A DNA stretch of 64,000 nucleotides from Pontimonas sp038118225. Its GTDB lineage: Bacteria; Actinomycetota; Actinomycetes; Actinomycetales; Microbacteriaceae. Made by a program: the position numbers and the translations under genes. Where the stretch lies: assembly GCA_038118225.1 (NCBI GenBank), contig JAYOHK010000001.1:62001-126000 (forward strand). Reading direction: 5' to 3'. Shown here piece by piece: positions 18,735 to 26,919 of the stretch. Numbering within the stretch: position 1 is the first letter of the stretch; the number at the start of each line of letters is the position of its first letter. The notes beneath the pieces were generated by a model that was not told the origin of the DNA, ran no database searches, and was given only the letters and a program-made list of their open reading frames with translations.

Positions 18735-18740
18735 TACGAT
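18735..18740 (+). promoter_or_regulatory. -10 element TACGAT upstream of rapZ
   Basis: TACGAT ends 6 nt before a GTG (18747), not before the rapZ ATG (18767). The spacing equals that of the other leaderless genes of this window, so transcription probably starts at the GTG of a mini-ORF. Confidence 0.5.
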
Positions 18741-18746
18741 GAACAT

Positions 18747-18770
18747 GTGATTGGGCTAGTGAACCGATGA
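18747..18770 (+). CDS. Putative leaderless 7-codon leader ORF coupled to rapZ
   Basis: GTG plus six codons (reads MIGLVNR) and TGA. The TGA overlaps the rapZ ATG as ATGA, and the GTG sits exactly 6 nt after a TACGAT -10. A ribosome finishing this ORF would be placed on the rapZ start, which has no Shine-Dalgarno of its own. This is inferred from spacing only. Confidence 0.35.
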   Translation: MIGLVNR

Positions 18771-19642
18771 GTGCGAAGTCTCCAGCGCGGGATGTTCTGA
18801 TCGTTACTGGCATGTCGGGGGCAGGCCGGTCGACGGCCGCGAACGTTCTTGAAGACCACGGATGGTACGTGGTCGATAACCTCCCGCCTCAAATGCTCAA
18901 GCCACTCATCGCCCTCGCCGGGGAACCAGAGCAAGGTTTCTCGAAGATCGCCTGCGTTGTAGATGCGCGCGGGGGTCAGTTCTTTGACACCGCCCGCGAG
19001 GTAATTCTCGATCTGGCCGATGACACTGACGTCACGGTTGTCTACCTCGACGCCACTGACGATGTTCTCGTGCGCAGGTTCGAGCAGGTTCGACGCCCTC
19101 ACCCGCTCCAGGGAAGTGGAACGATCTTGGATGGGATAACTCAAGAGCGCACCCTGATGCAAAAGATTCGCGAACGTGCAGACATCGTGATTGACACCAG
19201 CGACTTAACGATCCACCAGCTGGCGAACACGGTCAGCGAACGAGTGGCTGGCCAGCAGCTACCTGGAGTCTCTCTGACCCTGATGAGCTTCGGCTTTAAA
19301 TATGGGCTCCCGACCGACGTGGACATGGTGTGGGATATGAGATTTCTCCCGAACCCCTATTGGTCTCCAGAGTTACGCGAGCTCTCCGGCCAAGACGCCG
19401 CAGTATCTCAGGCCGTGTTAGACCAAGACTTGGCCAAGCAATACCTTGATGCGCAGCTCTCTGCGTTGAAATTGGTCTTCGAGGGTTACCTCAACGAAAA
19501 CAAGCGATTTGCCACCTTGGCTGTGGGGTGCACAGGGGGACGCCATCGATCGGTCGCAACCGTCGAATACCTCAGGGACCAGCTGTCTACCTGGAGTGAC
19601 GTCCGTCTCTCCGTGAAACACAGAGACATCGAGCGCCATTAA
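18767..19642 (+). CDS. rapZ: RNase adapter protein RapZ (YvcJ-type P-loop protein)
   Basis: 291 aa nucleotide-binding protein. P-loop GMSGAGRST at 15-23 with Arg in place of the usual Lys, as I recall for actinobacterial members; VVDNLPPQML; Walker B-like VVYLDATDDVLVRRFEQVRR; and C-terminal CTGGRHRSV. In E. coli RapZ senses glucosamine-6-phosphate and directs RNase E to GlmZ; in actinobacteria the role is unsettled. ATG start; no Shine-Dalgarno, but a mini-ORF stop overlaps it. In many genomes yvcK separates rapZ and whiA; here whiA starts 9 nt after the rapZ stop. Confidence 0.93.
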   Translation: MSAKSPARDVLIVTGMSGAGRSTAANVLEDHGWYVVDNLPPQMLKPLIALAGEPEQGFSKIACVVDARGGQFFDTAREVILDLADDTDVTVVYLDATDDVLVRRFEQVRRPHPLQGSGTILDGITQERTLMQKIRERADIVIDTSDLTIHQLANTVSERVAGQQLPGVSLTLMSFGFKYGLPTDVDMVWDMRFLPNPYWSPELRELSGQDAAVSQAVLDQDLAKQYLDAQLSALKLVFEGYLNENKRFATLAVGCTGGRHRSVATVEYLRDQLSTWSDVRLSVKHRDIERH

Positions 19643-19651
19643 GGTAGTGGG

Positions 19652-20635
19652 GTGGATGAGCTCACTGCTGCGGTCAAGAATGACCTTGTTCAAATCACCC
19701 CTGAGCGGCAGTCAACCCGCATGGCTGAGCTCTCGACTGTTCTTCGTTTCGCAGGAGGACTTCACCGCATTTCCGGCCAAATTGCCGTCGAGGTCGAGTT
19801 AGAACACCTCGAAACGGCAAAAAAGGTCCGCCGAGAGCTGCGGGACCTTCTGGGTTTCGCCACAGACGCTGCAGTTATGCAGCCCACCGCTCAGCGCAAT
19901 TACCCGCTGTACATCGTGCGCGTGCGTAAGGGGGGAGAAATCCTCGCCCGCCAAACAGGCCTGCTCGACACACGCCTGCGCGCAGTACGCGGCCTTCCCA
20001 ACCGCTTGACCACCTCGCCCATTGAAGACGTTGCAGCCATCTGGCGCGGTGCCTTCTTGGCGAAGGGAAGCCTGAGCGAGCCCGGCAGGTCATCAGCCAT
20101 CGAGCTCGTCGCACCGACTTCTGAAGCGGCCATTGCCATGGTGGGGCTTGCTGCCCGCATCAACGTCGCGGCTAAGGCCCGAGAGGTCAGAATGGCCCAG
20201 AGGGTTATCGTGCGCGAACCCGATGCAATGTCTGTGCTGCTGAAGGAAATGGGCGCAAGCGGAGCGATGGAGCTGTGGGAAGACCTTCGCGCAAAGCGAG
20301 AAGTGCGCGCAAACGCCAACCGCCTAGTCAACTTTGATGATGCCAATCTTCGCCGTTCTGCCCAAGCGGCAGTCGCAGCGTGTGCCAGGGTGGAGCGCGC
20401 TCTCGAACTATTGGGCGATGAAGTCCCCGATCACCTTCTCTACGCCGGAAATCTTCGCCTTGAACACAAAGACGCGAGCCTTGATGAGCTTGGCCACCAC
20501 GCCGATCCACCTCTGACTAAGGACGCGGTCGCCGGCCGCATTCGACGCTTGCTCGCCATGGCCGACAAGAAAGCCGACGACCTGGGGGTGCCAAACACAA
20601 TGGCCAGCGTTCCCAGCGACTACGTCGGATACTGA
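19652..20635 (+). CDS. whiA: Sporulation/cell-division regulator WhiA
   Basis: DNA-binding protein with a LAGLIDADG-homing-endonuclease-like N-terminal fold and a C-terminal helix-turn-helix. 327 aa. Family hallmarks are RMAELSTVLRFAGGLH, LARQTGLLD, WRGAFLAKGSLSEPGRSSA, ANRLVNFDDANLRRS and PPLTKDAVAGRIRRLLAMAD. In Streptomyces it activates division genes during sporulation; non-sporulating relatives keep it for cell division and chromosome roles. GTG start 9 nt after rapZ with AAGG upstream. No LAGLIDADG catalytic acids are expected in this family, so it should not cut DNA. Confidence 0.95.
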   Translation: MDELTAAVKNDLVQITPERQSTRMAELSTVLRFAGGLHRISGQIAVEVELEHLETAKKVRRELRDLLGFATDAAVMQPTAQRNYPLYIVRVRKGGEILARQTGLLDTRLRAVRGLPNRLTTSPIEDVAAIWRGAFLAKGSLSEPGRSSAIELVAPTSEAAIAMVGLAARINVAAKAREVRMAQRVIVREPDAMSVLLKEMGASGAMELWEDLRAKREVRANANRLVNFDDANLRRSAQAAVAACARVERALELLGDEVPDHLLYAGNLRLEHKDASLDELGHHADPPLTKDAVAGRIRRLLAMADKKADDLGVPNTMASVPSDYVGY

Positions 20636-20675
20636 GTAAGCGCTGAATCCTCGGGCCCCACAGATTCTTTGCTCG

Positions 20676-20681
20676 TAAACT
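20676..20681 (+). promoter_or_regulatory. Possible -10 TAAACT for sodA
   Basis: TAAACT lies 34 nt before the sodA ATG in the 80-nt gap after whiA, giving a short leader with a good Shine-Dalgarno (GAGAGGA). No clear -35 was found. Confidence 0.35.
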
Positions 20682-20715
20682 AATCACCAGAATCTAGTTG
20701 CTCTGAGAGGACACC

Positions 20716-21342
20716 ATGGCTGCCTATACCCTTCCTGAATTGCCCTACGACTATTCGGCACTTGAGCCCCACATCTCAGCTCGCATCATGGAGCTTCACC
20801 ACAGCAAGCACCATCAGGCCTATGTCGACGGTGCAAATGGAGCTCTCGCAGCCATGGCTGAAGCCCGCGAAACCGGTGCCCTTGCCAACATCAACAAGCT
20901 CGAGAAGGACCTCGCGTTCCACCTGGGCGGCCACGTAAATCACTCAATTTTCTGGACCAACCTCCAAGGGCACGGCGACGCGCGCCCTGAGGGTGAAGTG
21001 TCTGCTGCTCTTGACGAATTCTTTGGCTCTTTTGACGCTTTTCAAGCTCACTTCACCGCAGCGGCCATGGGCATCCAAGGGTCAGGCTGGGCAGTATTGA
21101 GTTGGGATCCGATCGGTTCTCAGTTGATCGTTCAGCAACTGTTTGACCAGCAGGCCAACACTGCTCAGGGAACCACTCCAATCCTCCAGCTGGATATGTG
21201 GGAGCACGCGTTCTACCTCGACTACCAAAACGTCAAGGGAGACTACGTAAAGGCCTTCTGGAACATCGTGAACTGGGAAAATGTTACGAAGCGTTTCGAA
21301 GCGGCCCGCACCTCCTCGGCAGCGGCACTGCTAGTCTCTTAG
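20716..21342 (+). CDS. sodA: Superoxide dismutase (Mn/Fe family, probably Mn)
   Basis: Dismutates superoxide to peroxide and oxygen. 208 aa. Metal ligands H28, H76, D160 and H164 are in place (ELHHSKHHQAY, HVNHSIFW, DMWEHAFYLDY). Gln121 in IQGSGW is the position and residue usual for Mn enzymes, so Mn is the likely metal (inference). No signal peptide; cytoplasmic. ATG start with GAGAGGA. A terminator-like hairpin with a T tract follows at 21345-21387, so it is probably a single-gene unit. Confidence 0.96.
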   Translation: MAAYTLPELPYDYSALEPHISARIMELHHSKHHQAYVDGANGALAAMAEARETGALANINKLEKDLAFHLGGHVNHSIFWTNLQGHGDARPEGEVSAALDEFFGSFDAFQAHFTAAAMGIQGSGWAVLSWDPIGSQLIVQQLFDQQANTAQGTTPILQLDMWEHAFYLDYQNVKGDYVKAFWNIVNWENVTKRFEAARTSSAAALLVS

Positions 21343-21344
21343 GT

Positions 21345-21387
21345 AGACCGGGTCTCAACGTCAGAGTCTTGAGGGCCTGGTCTTTTT
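21345..21387 (+). terminator. Rho-independent terminator after sodA
   Basis: Extended stem-loop: outer AGACC/GGTCT, GG/CC, a small internal loop and inner CTCAA/TTGAG, followed by TTTTT. It begins 3 nt after the sodA stop and separates sodA from gap. Confidence 0.6.
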
Positions 21388-21414
21388 GACCGTTCAACCC
21401 TCAGGAGTCTCCCC

Positions 21415-22425
21415 GTGACCGTTAACGTCGCAATCAATGGTTTTGGCCGTATTGGTCGTAGTTTCTTCCGTGCTGCCCTCGCAAGTGGGCAAGACGTCAA
21501 CATCGTTGCCGTCAATGACCTCACCGACCCCAAGGCGCTTGCTCACTTGCTCAAGTACGACTCGGTGGGTGGCCGCCTGAGCCAGGACGTGAGCGTTGAG
21601 GGCGACAGCCTCGTTGTTGGTGGCAAGAAGATCCAGGTTCTCGCCGAGCGCAACCCCGCAGACCTGCCGTGGGGCACCCTTGGTGTGGACATCGTGATCG
21701 AATCCACTGGATTCTTTACCGACGCAGAGAAGGCGAAAGCCCACCTCGATGCCGGCGCAAAGAAGGTCATCATCTCGGCTCCAGCTTCCGGTGAGGATGT
21801 CACTGTGGTCATGGGCGTGAACCACAACGATTACGACCCCGCGAACCACAACATCATCTCCAACGCGTCGTGCACCACGAACTGCCTTGCTCCTATGGCA
21901 AAGGTCCTCAACGACGCCTACGGCATTGAAAAGGGTCTGATGACCACAGTTCACGCCTACACCGCTGATCAGAATCTTCAGGATGGTCCTCACTCTGACC
22001 TCCGTCGCGCACGCGCTGCTGGCCTGAACATCGTGCCCACCTCGACCGGTGCGGCAAAAGCCATTGGACTGGTTCTGCCTGAGCTGAAGGGCAAGCTCGA
22101 CGGCTTTGCACTTCGCGTTCCGGTTCCCACTGGTTCAATCACTGACTTGACCGTTGATTTGCAGAAGCCAGCCACTCTTGAAGAAATTCAGGACCTGTAT
22201 CGCAAGGCTTCGGACTCAGGTGACCTCAAGGGTGTGCTCCGCTACACCGACGAGCCAATCGTCTCCTCCGACATTGTGGGAGACCCGTTCTCCTCGATCG
22301 TTGATGGTGGTTTGATTCGCGTAATCGACAACCAGGTCAAGATCAGCTCCTGGTACGACAACGAGTGGGGATACTCCAACCGCCTGGTTGACCTCACAAG
22401 CTTCGTCGGCGCACGCCTGTCCTAG
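21415..22425 (+). CDS. gap: Glyceraldehyde-3-phosphate dehydrogenase
   Basis: Oxidises glyceraldehyde-3-phosphate to 1,3-bisphosphoglycerate. 336 aa. Rossmann motif GFGRIGR at 9-15, Asp35 in NDLTD (favours NAD), catalytic Cys153 in SNASCTTNCLAP and His180 in TTVHAYT. GTG start with AGGAG 7 nt upstream. First gene of the gap-pgk-tpiA cluster; its TAG stop overlaps the pgk GTG by one base (TAGTG). Confidence 0.97.
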   Translation: MTVNVAINGFGRIGRSFFRAALASGQDVNIVAVNDLTDPKALAHLLKYDSVGGRLSQDVSVEGDSLVVGGKKIQVLAERNPADLPWGTLGVDIVIESTGFFTDAEKAKAHLDAGAKKVIISAPASGEDVTVVMGVNHNDYDPANHNIISNASCTTNCLAPMAKVLNDAYGIEKGLMTTVHAYTADQNLQDGPHSDLRRARAAGLNIVPTSTGAAKAIGLVLPELKGKLDGFALRVPVPTGSITDLTVDLQKPATLEEIQDLYRKASDSGDLKGVLRYTDEPIVSSDIVGDPFSSIVDGGLIRVIDNQVKISSWYDNEWGYSNRLVDLTSFVGARLS

Positions 22426-23636
22426 TGGCGCTTCGCACACTCGAGAGCCTCGGCGACCTGAAGGGTCAGGTCGCCGGAGTTCGTCTCGACCTAAATGTGC
22501 CGCTTGATGGCACCACAATTACCGACGACGGACGCATTCACGCAGCACTTCCCACGCTTCGCGAGCTTGCCGCACACGGCGCGAAAATCGTCGCGATGAG
22601 CCACCTGGGTCGCCCAGACGGCACGGTCGACCCCAGATACAGCTTGAAGCCTGTGGCCCAGCGCCTAGGCGAGCTGTGGGAGGGTTCAGTGACCAGCGTT
22701 GAGAGCCACTCGGGAGATGAGGTTGCCGCAGCTGTTCAGCAGATGAACGCAGGCGACATTCTGATCCTCGGCAACCTGCGTTTCGATAAACGAGAGACGT
22801 CGAAAGACTCCGCAGAGCGTTCAGAATTCGCCTCAGAAATTGCAGCAGTGTGTGACGTGGTCGTCTCCGATGGTTTTGGAGTTGTCCACCGCGCCCAAGC
22901 GAGTGTGGTTGAGCTAGAAGCCGCCAGACCGTCCGCAGCCGGCCGTCTCATCGAAAAGGAAGTCGGAGTGCTCTCGCAGCTCACCGGAGAGCCTGAGAGG
23001 CCGTACACGGTCGTTCTAGGTGGATCCAAAGTCTCCGACAAGCTCGGAGTCATCGAGGCCCTTTTGCCTCACGTCGACAACCTGGTCATCGGTGGGGGAA
23101 TGGTGTTCACGGTATTGCAGGCACAGGGCTTCCAGACCGGTGCCAGTTTGCTCGAGCGCGACCAGATTGAGACTGTTCAGGGTTACCTCACCAAGGCGAA
23201 GGAAGCGGGTGTCACCATCCACGTGCCTGTTGACATCGTGATGGCTTCCGGTTTCGCCCCGGACGCAGAACACGAAGTATTGCCAGTAGAGGCCCTGGAA
23301 TCGGGACAATTTGGCAGCGACGCAATGGGCCTCGACATTGGCCCCGCTTCGGCCAGGGCTTTCGCCGAGGTCGTTCGCTCCTCGAAGACCGTTTTTTGGA
23401 ACGGGCCTATGGGAGTGTTTGAGTTTGAGGCCTTCGCTGCAGGAACAAAGGCCGTTGCGGCTGCATTGACAGACGTGTCGGGCTTAAGTGTCGTGGGCGG
23501 TGGCGACTCTGCTGCTGCCGTGCGCCTGCTGGGATTCGACGATAACCAATTTGGACACATTTCGACTGGTGGAGGTGCGAGCCTCGAGTTCCTTGAGGGA
23601 CGCACTCTGCCCGGCTTGGAGGCAGTGGGATGGTAG
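22425..23636 (+). CDS. pgk: Phosphoglycerate kinase
   Basis: Makes ATP and 3-phosphoglycerate from 1,3-bisphosphoglycerate. 403 aa, normal length. N-domain substrate motif VRLDLNVPLDG, MSHLGRPDG, and nucleotide-domain GGSKVSDKLGVIE, WNGPMGVFE and GGGDSAAAV. GTG start overlapping the gap stop; overlaps tpiA by 7 nt, so the three glycolytic genes are translationally coupled. Confidence 0.97.
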   Translation: MALRTLESLGDLKGQVAGVRLDLNVPLDGTTITDDGRIHAALPTLRELAAHGAKIVAMSHLGRPDGTVDPRYSLKPVAQRLGELWEGSVTSVESHSGDEVAAAVQQMNAGDILILGNLRFDKRETSKDSAERSEFASEIAAVCDVVVSDGFGVVHRAQASVVELEAARPSAAGRLIEKEVGVLSQLTGEPERPYTVVLGGSKVSDKLGVIEALLPHVDNLVIGGGMVFTVLQAQGFQTGASLLERDQIETVQGYLTKAKEAGVTIHVPVDIVMASGFAPDAEHEVLPVEALESGQFGSDAMGLDIGPASARAFAEVVRSSKTVFWNGPMGVFEFEAFAAGTKAVAAALTDVSGLSVVGGGDSAAAVRLLGFDDNQFGHISTGGGASLEFLEGRTLPGLEAVGW

Positions 23637-24430
23637 AAAAGACCCCAGCGCGCAACGCGCTCATCGCAGGTAACTGGAAGATGAACTTGGATCACCTCCA
23701 AGCCATCGCATTCGTCCAGAAGCTCGCCTGGACGCTGAAGGACCAGTCGTTCCAGTCAAACACTGTGGACGTCGCGATCTTCCCGCCGTTTACCGATCTG
23801 CGATCGGTTCAAACCCTTATCGCAGCGGACAACCTCGATTTCGCCCTGGGCGCGCAGGATCTTTCCGCACATGACTCCGGGGCACACACCGGGGATATTT
23901 CCGGGGCGTTCTTGTCTCAGTTGAACTGTGGCTACGTGATCATTGGACACTCAGAGCGCCGCGCCGACCACAACGAAACGGACGAGGTTGTGGTTGCCAA
24001 GGTGAAGGCTGCGCTCAAGCACGGCCTGGTCCCTGTTGTCTGCGTGGGGGAGACCTCCGAGGACTTAGAGAAGTTTGGCGCCGCCAAGGTTCCAGTCGAG
24101 CAGGTTTCTGCCGTGTTGAACGAAATCCCCAAGGACGCAGAAATCGTGGTCGCCTATGAGCCCGTCTGGGCTATTGGTAGTGGCACGCCAGCTACCGCGG
24201 ATCAAGCTGAAGATGTCTGCAAGGTGATTCGTGAGACGATTCGCGAAATCCACGGCGACGAGCAGGCAGAGCGCACCCGTGTGCTTTACGGCGGTTCTGT
24301 GAAGTCGGGAAACATCGCAGGATTCATGCGTCGTCCAAACGTTGATGGAGCTCTCGTCGGCGGCGCAAGCCTCGACGTGGAAGAGTTTGCGGCTATCTGC
24401 CAGTTCGAAAAGCACGTCACCATCGATTAA
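23630..24430 (+). CDS. tpiA: Triosephosphate isomerase
   Basis: Interconverts dihydroxyacetone phosphate and glyceraldehyde-3-phosphate. 266 aa TIM barrel. Catalytic residues visible: Lys17 (GNWKMN), His107 (IIGHSERR) and Glu177 (AYEPVWAIGSG), then the phosphate-binding YGGSV and GGASL loops. ATG start inside the end of pgk. secG follows after 49 nt with its own promoter-like -10. Confidence 0.97.
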   Translation: MVEKTPARNALIAGNWKMNLDHLQAIAFVQKLAWTLKDQSFQSNTVDVAIFPPFTDLRSVQTLIAADNLDFALGAQDLSAHDSGAHTGDISGAFLSQLNCGYVIIGHSERRADHNETDEVVVAKVKAALKHGLVPVVCVGETSEDLEKFGAAKVPVEQVSAVLNEIPKDAEIVVAYEPVWAIGSGTPATADQAEDVCKVIRETIREIHGDEQAERTRVLYGGSVKSGNIAGFMRRPNVDGALVGGASLDVEEFAAICQFEKHVTID

Positions 24431-24447
24431 TGCCCACTCCAGTGCCC

Positions 24448-24453
24448 TAGACT
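24448..24453 (+). promoter_or_regulatory. -10 element TAGACT upstream of secG
   Basis: TAGACT lies 26 nt before the secG GTG, leaving room for a short leader carrying AAGGAG. It contrasts with the leaderless promoters elsewhere in the window. Confidence 0.45.
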
Positions 24454-24479
24454 AGGGAGCTGGTTTACAAGGAGAAATT

Positions 24480-24728
24480 GTGCAGGTCATTCAGGTAATT
24501 GTTCAGGTGGTGCTTGCCATCACCAGTTTGTTGTTGACTCTGATGATTTTGTTGCACAAAGGTCGCGGTGGCGGACTCTCCGACATGTTTGGTGGGGGAG
24601 TGACCTCCAACCTTGGTTCATCGGGTGTGGCCGAGCGAAACCTCAACCGCATCACCGTGGTGATCGCCCTTGTCTGGGTCATCGCAATTGTCACTCTCGG
24701 GTTGTTTACCCGTTTTGACGTCGTTTAG
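24480..24728 (+). CDS. secG: Preprotein translocase subunit SecG
   Basis: Small membrane component of the SecYEG translocon. 82 aa. Two transmembrane helices (about 2-23 and 57-78) flank a cytoplasmic glycine-rich loop (HKGRGGGLSDMFGGG) typical of SecG. GTG start with AAGGAG 6 nt upstream. Its position after tpiA is conserved in many actinobacteria. rbpA follows 41 nt later. Confidence 0.95.
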   Translation: MQVIQVIVQVVLAITSLLLTLMILLHKGRGGGLSDMFGGGVTSNLGSSGVAERNLNRITVVIALVWVIAIVTLGLFTRFDVV

Positions 24729-24739
24729 TTTTCATACGA

Positions 24740-24755
24740 GTGCTGTAGTCAGCAC
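24740..24755 (+). promoter_or_regulatory. Small perfect hairpin before rbpA
   Basis: GTGCTG and CAGCAC pair across TAGT, immediately upstream of the GGGAGGAG ribosome binding site of rbpA. It could be a weak terminator for secG or modulate rbpA translation; there is no T tract. Confidence 0.3.
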
Positions 24756-24769
24756 GGGAGGAGTCAGTC

Positions 24770-25126
24770 GTGGCCTCTGGAGGTAGCGCAATTCGTGGGA
24801 CCCGCGTGGGTTCTGGCCCAATGGGTGAACAAGACCGCGGTGTGGTGGTTGACCGCATCGCCGTGTCCTACTGGGACGCCATGGGCAATGAAACAGTCCG
24901 CCATTTCTCGGCCACGGTCGACCCAGACGAAATTCCTGACATTATCGACTCTCCACACACCGGGCTTCCTGCGGGTCGTGACAAGGAAAATCCCCCCGAG
25001 CTTCCCGTCAACGAGCCCTACAAAACTCACTTGGCGTATGTAAAAGAGCGTCGCACGGACAAAGAGGCCAAAGACATTCTTGACGAAGCCCTCGACAAGC
25101 TTCGCAAGCGTAAGGGTCGCGCTTAG
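24770..25126 (+). CDS. rbpA: RNA polymerase-binding protein RbpA
   Basis: Actinobacterial activator that binds the principal sigma factor and RNA polymerase and stabilises open complexes. 118 aa. Core region VSYWDAMGNETVRHF..SPHTGLPAGRD, linker, and sigma-interaction domain PYKTHLAYVKERRTDKEAK at the C-terminus. The protein has no cysteine at all; zinc-binding homologues (for example in Streptomyces) carry cysteines in the core domain, so no zinc site is expected here. GTG start with GGGAGGAG upstream. Its TAG shares TTAG with the convergent pgl TAA. Confidence 0.9.
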   Translation: MASGGSAIRGTRVGSGPMGEQDRGVVVDRIAVSYWDAMGNETVRHFSATVDPDEIPDIIDSPHTGLPAGRDKENPPELPVNEPYKTHLAYVKERRTDKEAKDILDEALDKLRKRKGRA

Positions 25127-25938
25127 CGCAACGCCTTTGGCACGTAGTCTGCTCGTTCATCATCAGCAGACCAGAACTGATCGGTCACTACTAACTCAGC
25201 AGGCAGAAGCTCGGCTAAGTTTTGGTCGATGAAAATCTTGGTTGATTTTGTTCCGTGAATACCAGCAGCCGGTACCTCGTGAGTGGCCGCATTTGCCAGT
25301 GCGAGCCCCATTGCAGCCGCTTTGTCAGCGCCGGCACTGACGATCCAGACCCGCTCAGCACGATTGAAAAGCTCGAGCGACATCGTCAAGCGCTCCGGCG
25401 GAGGCTTCGGGGAGTTACGAATAGCCCCCACAGTGATTTCCTTGCTCATGGCCAACTCGGAACCGGGGAACACACTCAACACGTGGCCGTCTGGTCCCAT
25501 CCCCGCGAACGCGAGGTCAAACGTGGGCCACTCCTGTCCTTCTTCAGCCGCTGATTTCAATTCAGCCGCGTAGGCCTCTGCGCCCTCGTCGAGTGAGCAC
25601 GAGTCGGATGTGGGGAAGCGGTGGATCTTTGCGGGGTCGAGCGGGAGCACATTAAGGAATATCTCTGCTGCTTGCTGATCGTTGCGGTCCGCATCACCTC
25701 GGGGAACAAAGCGTTCATCGCCCCACCACAGGGAGACCTTTGACCAGTCGAGCTCCTGAGCGGAGGGATGCTTCGCGATTGCGGCGAGAGTTTCAATGCC
25801 TACCGTCCCACCGGTGAGTACGACACAGAATTTACCCGTGCGCCGAATGGCTTTGGCTGCGCGGACAAGGAACTTGTCGGCCACAAGCGCTGCTAACTCT
25901 CCGCGACTGGGGGCGATTACAACCCTTTTTTCACTCAC
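25123..25938 (-). CDS. pgl: 6-phosphogluconolactonase
   Basis: Hydrolyses 6-phosphogluconolactone to 6-phosphogluconate, second step of the oxidative pentose phosphate pathway. 271 aa, DevB/SOL family: VVLTGGTVGIETLAAI, WWGDERFVPRGDADRND, FDLAFAGMGPDGHVLSVFPGS and a C-terminal RVWIVSAGADKA. The GTG start is the first in-frame start after an in-frame stop; the Shine-Dalgarno is poor. Last gene of the tkt-tal-pgi-zwf-opcA-pgl operon, 48 nt after opcA. No 6-phosphogluconate dehydrogenase gene lies in the window. Confidence 0.94.
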   Translation of the reverse strand: MSEKRVVIAPSRGELAALVADKFLVRAAKAIRRTGKFCVVLTGGTVGIETLAAIAKHPSAQELDWSKVSLWWGDERFVPRGDADRNDQQAAEIFLNVLPLDPAKIHRFPTSDSCSLDEGAEAYAAELKSAAEEGQEWPTFDLAFAGMGPDGHVLSVFPGSELAMSKEITVGAIRNSPKPPPERLTMSLELFNRAERVWIVSAGADKAAAMGLALANAATHEVPAAGIHGTKSTKIFIDQNLAELLPAELVVTDQFWSADDERADYVPKALR

Positions 25939-25986
25939 AAGATCTCATTTGCTCCATTGCATTGATACGTCTCAAAATAGTGCTTG

Positions 25987-26919
25987 CTAGGCGGTGTTCC
26001 TGACCCAACGCAGACCACCCGTTAGAACTTCGCCATAGACGGTATCTGGGGCAAGACGGCGCAATTCCTCGGCCAGTAGCGACGCCAGCGGTCTCCTCGG
26101 CAAAAATAGTGAGAAGTCAGGCTGGTTCGGCACGCTCAACTGAACCGTGTGGTCGTCTTCACGGGTGAGACGGACCTCTCCGGCGTCTGTCACGAGAACC
26201 ACTTCATGGACACCGCCAATGCCCATAGGGGCGGTGGCATCAACGCTGACGTCGTGACCAAGTGTGTGGCCTAGCCAACCTGCCAAGAGCATGACAGACG
26301 GGTTATCGGGAACACCAGCGACACGGGCACTGTCAATCCGCGTGACGTCTAAATAGTCGAGAGTTGCCGCAAGCTGTGTGCGCCATCCGGTGATCCGAGA
26401 CCACGCAAGGTCGGTGTCTCCTGGACGATAACCCCTGGCAACAGATTCGAGACCGCTCAGGCCAGAGCCCATCTCCAACGAGTCGAGAATGCGTCGTTGG
26501 CTGATTTGGCCAAGCTCGGTATCTGCCATGCATTCTGGGCACTGGTCGGGCCACCAGGTGACCACCGGTGCGTCGGGAAGAAGCAGGCCGTTCACCAGCC
26601 CTGCCAGATAGTTGTCTCCTTGTCCGGTGGGCCGCAAAATGACGACCTCGCTGGCACCAGCGTCACCACCAAGGCGAATCTCGGCGTCTAGACCAGGGGT
26701 GTCAGTGCCGGATGCAGGCTCCGAAATCACCACGATGCGCATCGGGTGTTCTCGACTCGCGTCGTTTGCGGCCTGAATAACCTTCTCTTCCTTCGCACCG
26801 TCGGTATGAATGAGGAAAGTAAGAACGCGGCCAAGCGCGACAGCGCCACCCTCCTCGCGGGCTTGGATCAGACGCTTTTGGATCTGGGTCGAGGTGGTGT
26901 CTTTGAGCTCGATAATCAT
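25987..26919 (-). CDS. opcA: Glucose-6-phosphate dehydrogenase assembly protein OpcA
   Basis: Partner protein required for full activity of glucose-6-phosphate dehydrogenase in actinobacteria and cyanobacteria. About 310 aa. Recognisable by MIIELKDTTSTQIQKRL, RVLTFLIHT, the central LVNGLLLPDAPVVTWWPDQCP, and conserved GHTLGHDVSVDA. The longer frame begins at a GTG at 26931, but the ATG at 26919 is preferred: GGAGG lies 5 nt upstream, and this ATG overlaps the zwf TGA stop as ATGA, a typical coupling. Always next to zwf, as here. Confidence 0.94.
   Translation of the reverse strand: MIIELKDTTSTQIQKRLIQAREEGGAVALGRVLTFLIHTDGAKEEKVIQAANDASREHPMRIVVISEPASGTDTPGLDAEIRLGGDAGASEVVILRPTGQGDNYLAGLVNGLLLPDAPVVTWWPDQCPECMADTELGQISQRRILDSLEMGSGLSGLESVARGYRPGDTDLAWSRITGWRTQLAATLDYLDVTRIDSARVAGVPDNPSVMLLAGWLGHTLGHDVSVDATAPMGIGGVHEVVLVTDAGEVRLTREDDHTVQLSVPNQPDFSLFLPRRPLASLLAEELRRLAPDTVYGEVLTGGLRWVRNTA

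Noticed and set aside
20703..20715. GGACAC before sodA as a WhiA binding site
   Set aside because: The GACAC core is too short, and the bases are part of the sodA ribosome binding region.
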